DNA of 44,608 nucleotides, from NCBI GenBank assembly GCA_031425695.1, contig JANPJV010000014.1, positions 1-44,608 on the forward strand, given 5' to 3'. Source of the stretch: JANPJV01 sp031425695 (GTDB lineage Bacteria > Pseudomonadota > Gammaproteobacteria > Xanthomonadales > SZUA-5). The translations under genes and the position numbers were made by a program. The notes under the pieces were generated by a model, which was not told where the DNA came from, ran no database searches, and saw nothing but the letters and a program-made list of their open reading frames with translations. Of this stretch, positions 39,485 to 44,608 are shown piece by piece (within the stretch, counting starts at the first letter, position 1; every line of letters starts with the position of its first letter).

Positions 39485-42400
39485 TCACTGCAACTGTGGA
39501 TTCAATGCCGGATCCGACAGCGGCACGATCGCGACCGGGCCGCGCTGCCAGGCTGCGGTGGGCTGGTCGGCATGGAAGACATTGGTGCGCACGCTCGCGA
39601 CGCGGGCGCCGGAGAAGTCGAGTGTCACGTTGCCACCGTTTGTTGCGTTGACGGGGGCGTAGGTGCAGTCGGGGCAGAAGCCGCGGAAGCTCTGCATCGC
39701 GACGGTTTCGCTGGCGGCATTGCTGCCGAGGCCGAGCACCCAGCGCGGTTGCTGGTTGGCGTCGTAGAAATAGACCAGCGCCGAACGCACATTGGCGGTG
39801 CTGTTGATCGACAGGCCCCAGCCGGATTCGAGCGGGTCGTACCAGATGCCAGTGCGATCGGGGATCGCCGGCACCTCGGCGCCGAGCAGTACCTGCATTG
39901 GCTCCGTGCCGCTCCGGCTGCCGAGGGTCCAACCGAAGCTGCCATTGCGGGCGTCCGAGAAGCTCAGGTTCAGCGCCCCGACGACGGTGCCGATGGGCGC
40001 GCCGCCCGCCGGGTTGCGGGTATAGCGATTGAGCACCGGCGTCCACGGCCGGGTGAACGGCGCGCTGGCCTGGTACCAGGTCGGGCTGCCGTTGTCTTCG
40101 TAGGTGTACCAGGTCAGCGTGAGCACATTGCCAGTCAGCTCGAGATCGAAACCGTGGCCGCTGCGTGCCGGGTTGTACCAGAGGCCGGCTGCCGGGCGCA
40201 GGGTGGTCGACGTCATGTCGGCAGGATTGGAACCCTGCTTGATCTCGACCGCATCGCCGACGCCATCGCCATCACGATCGATGCCAAGACGGCGCTCGAG
40301 GCCAGCCGGCACCACGCTCAGGGTCAAGCTTTGGGTCGCGCTCGCTGCCGATTGCAACGACGCGAAGCTCACCGGCGCGCTGCCATCTGCGCCCAGGAAA
40401 TCATTGCTCGCGCGCTGGTAGGCGTAGCCGCGCGCACCAAGGCGGGCAATCAGCCCGACCTTGCCGGTGCCCGCGATGGCGATCAGCTCACTCGCCCGAG
40501 CATTGGTCGCCGCAGCGGTCATGGTGACCTGCGCACCGACCGCCGCATGCGAATCGCGCGAGAGCGGCGGCGGCGCGCCGAGCAGCGGATTGGCGTTCGC
40601 ATCGAAATCCGAGCCCGAGAACGCCAGCATCAGCGCGATCAGATCAGCGACATCCTGGTCCGAACGCACGCTGAAAGTGCGCGCCGAAATAAAGCGCGAG
40701 AGCGAATCGACCGAGCCGTCATGCAGGAAGCCAAAGCCGGCCGTGCTGTCGGTGCGCCCGAGCTCCATTCCCACCTTTTCGTGCTGGTTGCGCAGGTGCG
40801 GGGTCTTGATCGAGACGTTGGTCGAACCGTCGACGCTGACGATGCCGAGATGGTTTTCGCCCATCGGTCCATGCGGCATGACCGATCCGCCGGCGGAGAA
40901 ATTGATCGCGCCGAGCATCAGCGGGCCGTTGACCGCCATGCCGGTCGGCAAGGTATGGCAGCTCGCGCACTGGAACGGCGCGTCGAGCACGTCGCGGGTG
41001 TAGAGCTGCAGCCCGCGCACCGGATTGCCGTTGCCGAAGGGAATGCCGGCCATCGCAAAACGCCCGCTGGTGTAATGGCCTGGCAGCGGCATGCTGGCCG
41101 GCAGCGTGTTGTCCAGCTTGCGATTGGGGTTTGGCGGGAAAGTCACCGTTGCCAGGAAGTTCTCGAAGGCTTGCATCTCGCTGGCGGTGAGCTGCGTATC
41201 GTCGCCGAGCAGTCCTTCGAACGCGGGATTAAAGGCTTCTATGCCAGCCCGATCACCGCGCCAGTGGAATGGTTCGTGGCCGATGATGTCCTGCAGGGTC
41301 TGCGTGGTCATCGGACCTTTCATGGCGTGATAGTCGGTACACCCGGCGACGCCGAGCGCGGTCCCGAGCGTCGTGCCGCAGTTCTGGTCGAAATCGGCCG
41401 GCGCACCGCCGGGATCGCCCAGGTCCCAGGCGAGGCGATCGATACGTGCGTCGACATGACACGAGCCGCACGACGTCTGCCCGAGGCCGGACGTGCGATG
41501 GGTGTCGTAGAGCAGCGGGCGCCCGGCGCGGATCGCCGCCGGCAGCGGATTGAAGCTGGCGATGCGCGCAATCTCGGCGTTGCTTGCGGTGTCGACCACC
41601 GAGAGCGAAACGTCGAAGTGATTCCACACGTAGAGGCGCGCCCGCGGCTCATCGAGCGCGAGGCCAATCGGGCCCTGGCCGACGTTGATCGGCGTACCGA
41701 CGCGCGCGCCGCTGGCATCGATGCGGATGAGGTTGTTGGAGCCCATGCCGGCCACCCAGCCGCGCTGGCCATCAGCGGAAAAGGTGAGCGCGCGCGGATC
41801 GCCGATCGAGCGATCACGCAGCTCCTGGCTCACCGTGTGCTGGGCATAGGTCAGGTGCGGATTGAGATCGAGAATATTCTTGGTGCCGCCCGGCGCGGGA
41901 TTGATGCGCGCCAGGTGAACGCGCACGAAGTGGCCGTTGACCTTCGGCTCGAAGCGGATCTCGTTCTTCGCCTCGGTGCCGACCACGACCACGTCACCGT
42001 TACCCGGGTTCACGCCAAGCGCCATGCCGATGTTCATCAGCCCGCTCACGTAGCGCACCGCCAGGGATTGCGCGTCGATGATGGCGAGATCGCGGTCGGG
42101 CAAGTCCCAGCCGACTCGTCGTCCCGACGCGCCGGCGAGGGTGCCCGAAACGAATTCCGTCCAGTCGCCATTGTTGTCGTCGCGCCAGCGGCTGTCGGCG
42201 CCCTTGCGCACGATCAGGCCGACGCGTGGCGGGGTCGCGGTGGGGTTGACCGGTGGGTCGAACGAAGTGCCCGAATTGGGTGGCGGATTGCGTCCCGCGT
42301 ACGGCCCGCGCGCATCGCTCACCACATTCGGCAGCGCGACATTGTTGGTCAACAGCCCGCCGCCGAGAATGGTGGTCGCGTTCCCGGATTCGAAGATGGC

Positions 42401-42919
42401 CGCGTAGACGCTGCGCCCATCCGCGCTGACTGCCAACGCGCGCGGCTCCTCCGCTGCGATCGCGACCGTCTGCGGTGCCAGCGTGAGATCACCGAGTTCG
42501 TAGACCTGGATACTGTTGACCTGCGAGCAACTGACGAAGGCCCGGGTGGCGGTGAACACTACGTCGTAGGGCTCATCGGCCGTGCTCAGCGTCGACTTGA
42601 TGGTGCGCGTGGCGACGTCGACGATGCTGACCGAATCGGAGACGTGGTTGACAACCCACAGCTCGCCCGCATTGCGAAAGCGCACCGACACCGGATCGAC
42701 GCCGACCACCACATGCCCGACCGAAACCGGCGCGCCGGTGCTCACATCGAACAACTGCACGCGCTGGTCGGCCGTATGCGCGACCGCCAGCAGCTTGCGA
42801 TCCGGACTGAGATCGAGCGCGTGGGCGGGATGGTTTTCCCAGTTCACGTGCGGCAGGTCCACGGCCGTGGCCATGCCACTGGCAAGCGCCAGCACGGCAC
42901 CTAGAATCATTCGCGACAT
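39485..42919 (-). CDS. Exported beta-propeller dihaem cytochrome c fusion protein
   Basis: About 1,144 residues from ATG at 42919, with a signal peptide MSRMILGAVLALASGMATA. Residues 25-460 carry YVTN-type seven-bladed propeller repeats (HALDLSPDRKLLAVAHTADQ, PRALAVSADGRSVYAAIFES, PRALTFSADGQRGWVAGMGS). Two haem-binding motifs follow, CGSCH (484-488) and CASCH (651-655), with FHWRGDR (551-557) between them, as in dihaem electron-transfer or peroxidase-like modules. A calcium-type DRDGDGVGDAVE stretch comes next. Two copies of a Trp/Tyr-rich repeat (GLWYNPARSGHGFDLELTG and GIWYDPLESGWGLSINST) end the chain. It is probably a periplasmic or surface redox enzyme; the substrate is unknown. A frame extending to 43024 exists but lacks a signal peptide at its start. 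Confidence 0.85.
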   Translation of the reverse strand: MSRMILGAVLALASGMATAVDLPHVNWENHPAHALDLSPDRKLLAVAHTADQRVQLFDVSTGAPVSVGHVVVGVDPVSVRFRNAGELWVVNHVSDSVSIVDVATRTIKSTLSTADEPYDVVFTATRAFVSCSQVNSIQVYELGDLTLAPQTVAIAAEEPRALAVSADGRSVYAAIFESGNATTILGGGLLTNNVALPNVVSDARGPYAGRNPPPNSGTSFDPPVNPTATPPRVGLIVRKGADSRWRDDNNGDWTEFVSGTLAGASGRRVGWDLPDRDLAIIDAQSLAVRYVSGLMNIGMALGVNPGNGDVVVVGTEAKNEIRFEPKVNGHFVRVHLARINPAPGGTKNILDLNPHLTYAQHTVSQELRDRSIGDPRALTFSADGQRGWVAGMGSNNLIRIDASGARVGTPINVGQGPIGLALDEPRARLYVWNHFDVSLSVVDTASNAEIARIASFNPLPAAIRAGRPLLYDTHRTSGLGQTSCGSCHVDARIDRLAWDLGDPGGAPADFDQNCGTTLGTALGVAGCTDYHAMKGPMTTQTLQDIIGHEPFHWRGDRAGIEAFNPAFEGLLGDDTQLTASEMQAFENFLATVTFPPNPNRKLDNTLPASMPLPGHYTSGRFAMAGIPFGNGNPVRGLQLYTRDVLDAPFQCASCHTLPTGMAVNGPLMLGAINFSAGGSVMPHGPMGENHLGIVSVDGSTNVSIKTPHLRNQHEKVGMELGRTDSTAGFGFLHDGSVDSLSRFISARTFSVRSDQDVADLIALMLAFSGSDFDANANPLLGAPPPLSRDSHAAVGAQVTMTAAATNARASELIAIAGTGKVGLIARLGARGYAYQRASNDFLGADGSAPVSFASLQSAASATQSLTLSVVPAGLERRLGIDRDGDGVGDAVEIKQGSNPADMTSTTLRPAAGLWYNPARSGHGFDLELTGNVLTLTWYTYEDNGSPTWYQASAPFTRPWTPVLNRYTRNPAGGAPIGTVVGALNLSFSDARNGSFGWTLGSRSGTEPMQVLLGAEVPAIPDRTGIWYDPLESGWGLSINSTANVRSALVYFYDANQQPRWVLGLGSNAASETVAMQSFRGFCPDCTYAPVNATNGGNVTLDFSGARVASVRTNVFHADQPTAAWQRGPVAIVPLSDPALNPQLQ

Positions 42920-43032
42920 GGCCACGCTCACAGGATTTGCACAAGGCGCGCAGTGTACGCCCGCGCCACGCGCGCAAAGAGCCGCAGACTGTAAGCAAGT
43001 ATGAGCGCGGTGGCTGAAGGGCAAAAGATTTA

Positions 43033-43136
43033 TCCACAGATTACAAGGATGAAAAGCGGATTCCGCAGATTAAAGCCCACAGCACTCAATGGCTTTAATC
43101 CGCTCTTATCCGCTTTTCATCTGTGTAATCTGTGGA
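43033..43136. repeat. Inverted repeat of the ATCTGTGGAT family, long version
   Basis: 43033-43077 (TCCACAGATTACAAGGATGA and onward) and 43091-43136 are imperfect reverse complements with a 13-base loop. It lies between bioA and the beta-propeller gene, both on the minus strand. Confidence 0.85.
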
Positions 43137-43160
43137 AAGGCTGTTGCTTGGTTTTCCCGG

Positions 43161-44519
43161 TTAGCAACCCACCCCAGTTGCGTGTTCAATCCCGCGCCGC
43201 GCCACGCCGGCGAGCCACTCGAGCTCCCCCGCCGTCGCCACGTACGGCGGCATGCAATAAACGACATTGCCGAGCGGGCGCAGCAGAGCGCCTTCGGTGA
43301 GGGCGTGCTGGTAGACGGCGAGGCCCCGGCGTTCTTGCCACGGGAACGGTTCGCGCGTGGAGCGGTCGCGTACCAGCTCGACCGCGGCAATCAATCCGCA
43401 GCGCCGTACCTCGGCGACATGCGGATGTTCGCGCAGCGGTGCGAGCGCAATTTCGAGGGCGACGCCCAGCTCGGCAATGCGCTCCAGCACTGGTTCCGCG
43501 TCGAATACATCCAGCGTTGCCAGCGCCGCCGCGCACGCGAGCGCATTGCCGGTGTAGCTGTGCGAGTGCAGGAAGGCCTTTTGCGAGGCGTAATCGTCGT
43601 AGAAGGCGTCGTAGACCGTGTTGTTGGTCAGCACTGCCGACAGTGGCAGAAAACCGCCGGTCAGGCCCTTGCCGATACACAGGAAGTCTGGTTTCACGCC
43701 GGACTGTTGATGGGCAAAAAAGCTGCCGGTGCGGCCGAAGCCGACCGCAATCTCGTCGGCAATCAGATGGACGCGATGCCGGTCGCAGATTTCGCGCACG
43801 CGGCTGAGATAGACCGGGTGGTGCATGCGCATGCCGCTCGCGCATTGCACGAGCGGTTCGACCAGCAGCGCACAGATTTCGCCGGGATGCTGCGCGAGCA
43901 GTTCATCGAGGCCGGCGGCAGCCGCGAGTGCGGCCTCGCAAGCGTCGACGCCGGGCCCCGCCGCATAGGCGTCGGGTGACGGCGCCACCAGCGGTTCCAG
44001 CAGCAGTGGTCCATAAACCTCGCGATACAGCGGTATCTGCGTCATCGCCAACGCCCCCAGCGTCTCGCCGTGATACCCGCCGTCGATCACCACGAAGCGC
44101 CGCCGCCGCGGCTCGCCGCAGTTGCGCCAGTAATGGAAGCTCATCTTCAGCGCGACTTCGATCGCCGCCGAGCCCGAATCCGCATAGAACACCTTGGCGA
44201 ATGGCGCGCCCGCGTGTGCCAGCAGGCGCTCCGCGAGCTCGATTGCCGGCGGATGGGTGAAGCCGGCCAGCAGCACATGCTCCAGCCGCTGTGCTTGCCC
44301 CGCCACCGCCGCCGCGATGCCCGGATGCGCATGCCCGAACAGGTTCACCCACCACGACGACACCGCATCGAAATAGCGTTTTCCGTCGGCATCGATGAGC
44401 CAGCAACCCTCGCCCCGCACGACCGGAACCATGGGCAACCACTCATGGTCCTGCATCTGCGTACACGGGTGCCAGACGACGGCGAGATCGCGAGCGGCGA
44501 GGTGGGAGTTGGAGGTCAT
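43161..44519 (-). CDS. bioA: Adenosylmethionine-8-amino-7-oxononanoate aminotransferase (biotin synthesis)
   Basis: A 452-residue PLP aminotransferase that makes 7,8-diaminopelargonate from KAPA, using S-adenosylmethionine as amino donor. BioA signatures are WHPCTQM (16-22), the SSWWVNLFGHAHP region (54-66), DSGSAAIEVALKM, DGGYHGETLGA, D255 in IADEIAVGFGRTG, and K284 in IGKGLTGGFLPLSAV, the Schiff-base lysine. The length matches the family. The start ATG at 44519 (MTSNSHLAAR) is chosen over an in-frame TTG at 44558. No other bio genes are visible; upstream lies a truncated hairpin and the window edge. Confidence 0.94.
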   Translation of the reverse strand: MTSNSHLAARDLAVVWHPCTQMQDHEWLPMVPVVRGEGCWLIDADGKRYFDAVSSWWVNLFGHAHPGIAAAVAGQAQRLEHVLLAGFTHPPAIELAERLLAHAGAPFAKVFYADSGSAAIEVALKMSFHYWRNCGEPRRRRFVVIDGGYHGETLGALAMTQIPLYREVYGPLLLEPLVAPSPDAYAAGPGVDACEAALAAAAGLDELLAQHPGEICALLVEPLVQCASGMRMHHPVYLSRVREICDRHRVHLIADEIAVGFGRTGSFFAHQQSGVKPDFLCIGKGLTGGFLPLSAVLTNNTVYDAFYDDYASQKAFLHSHSYTGNALACAAALATLDVFDAEPVLERIAELGVALEIALAPLREHPHVAEVRRCGLIAAVELVRDRSTREPFPWQERRGLAVYQHALTEGALLRPLGNVVYCMPPYVATAGELEWLAGVARRGIEHATGVGC

Positions 44520-44568
44520 CGCAGGCTTTGCTGGCTGGGGATGCAGGGTCACATACAATAGCCGGCGC

Positions 44569-44608
44569 TCCCCTCTCCCACGCTTTGTTGGGTGTGGGGT
44601 TGGGGGAG
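44569..44608. repeat. Hairpin of C-rich and G-rich arms, cut by the right edge
   Basis: CTCCCCTCTCCCAC pairs imperfectly with GTGGGGTTGGGGGAG around TGTTGGGT-like sequence, and the window ends inside or just after the second arm. It resembles the common CCCTCTCCC / GGGAGAGGG type of dispersed hairpin. Confidence 0.55.

Noticed and set aside
39470..42904. A 1,144-codon plus-strand frame opposite the beta-propeller gene
   Set aside because: Composition is Arg/Ala/His-rich with no motifs. The minus strand has a signal peptide, blades and haem motifs.

Overview
The window is about 44.6 kb of high-GC, gene-dense chromosomal DNA from a Gram-negative bacterium. It is most likely a gammaproteobacterium of the Lysobacterales (Xanthomonadales) type. 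This is inferred from lipoprotein signals, an IPTL-CTERM surface protein with DUF11 repeats, a branched-chain 2-oxoacid dehydrogenase operon, paired diguanylate cyclases, a biotin gene, and Trp/Tyr-rich C-terminal repeats of a kind I associate with that order. No rRNA, tRNA, CRISPR array, phage gene or transposase was recognised. The lineage assignment is an inference, not a measurement.

Layout. 1-3652: a YihY/BrkB membrane protein cut by the left edge, a tiny two-helix membrane protein, and a large exported DUF11/IPTL-CTERM protein. 3874-6006: a stand-alone elongation factor G with its own terminator. 6007-7367: no intact gene, but two pieces of a probable phosphate-type porin separated by a hairpin element, plus a cloverleaf-shaped repeat. 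7368-12098: a cardiolipin-synthase-like phospholipase D, two overlapping lipoprotein genes and a class V aminotransferase. 12337-18854: a DUF885 peptidase-like protein, a DUF5329 protein, a TPR-GGDEF diguanylate cyclase and a B12-binding-type radical SAM enzyme. 19038-24389: the four-gene operon for branched-chain 2-oxoacid dehydrogenase (E1 alpha, E1 beta, E2, E3). 24509-24868: a YajD-like HNH nuclease. 25355-30368: a signalling block made of a small HdeA-like exported protein, an ECF sigma factor of the kinase-linked type, a membrane Ser/Thr kinase with a TPR tail, and an exported three-repeat protein. 30459-33125: a CASTOR/POLLUX-type ion channel with a DJ-1/PfpI protein. 33408-44519: a second phospholipase D-type synthase, a molybdopterin oxidoreductase, a cold-shock protein, a 7TM GGDEF protein, a 1,144-residue beta-propeller dihaem protein, and bioA.

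How the genes work together. The clearest metabolic unit is the bkd-type operon, which converts branched-chain 2-oxoacids to branched acyl-CoAs, the usual primers of iso/anteiso fatty acids. The clearest regulatory unit is the sigma factor/kinase pair. The two genes overlap by four bases, and the sigma factor lacks the usual acidic patch in region 2. This fits the known scheme in which kinase phosphorylation activates the sigma factor. The exported genes beside the pair are candidate sensors or targets.

The most unusual feature is between the genes. Almost every longer gap holds a large inverted repeat, in several unrelated sequence families. One family (three full copies and several half copies) folds on paper into the same four-arm cloverleaf each time, although the lengths and loops of its arms differ. 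A second family (two copies) keeps its 26-28 bp stem paired while the middle of the stem has changed, so both strands have changed together. These are the best candidates for undescribed elements in the window.
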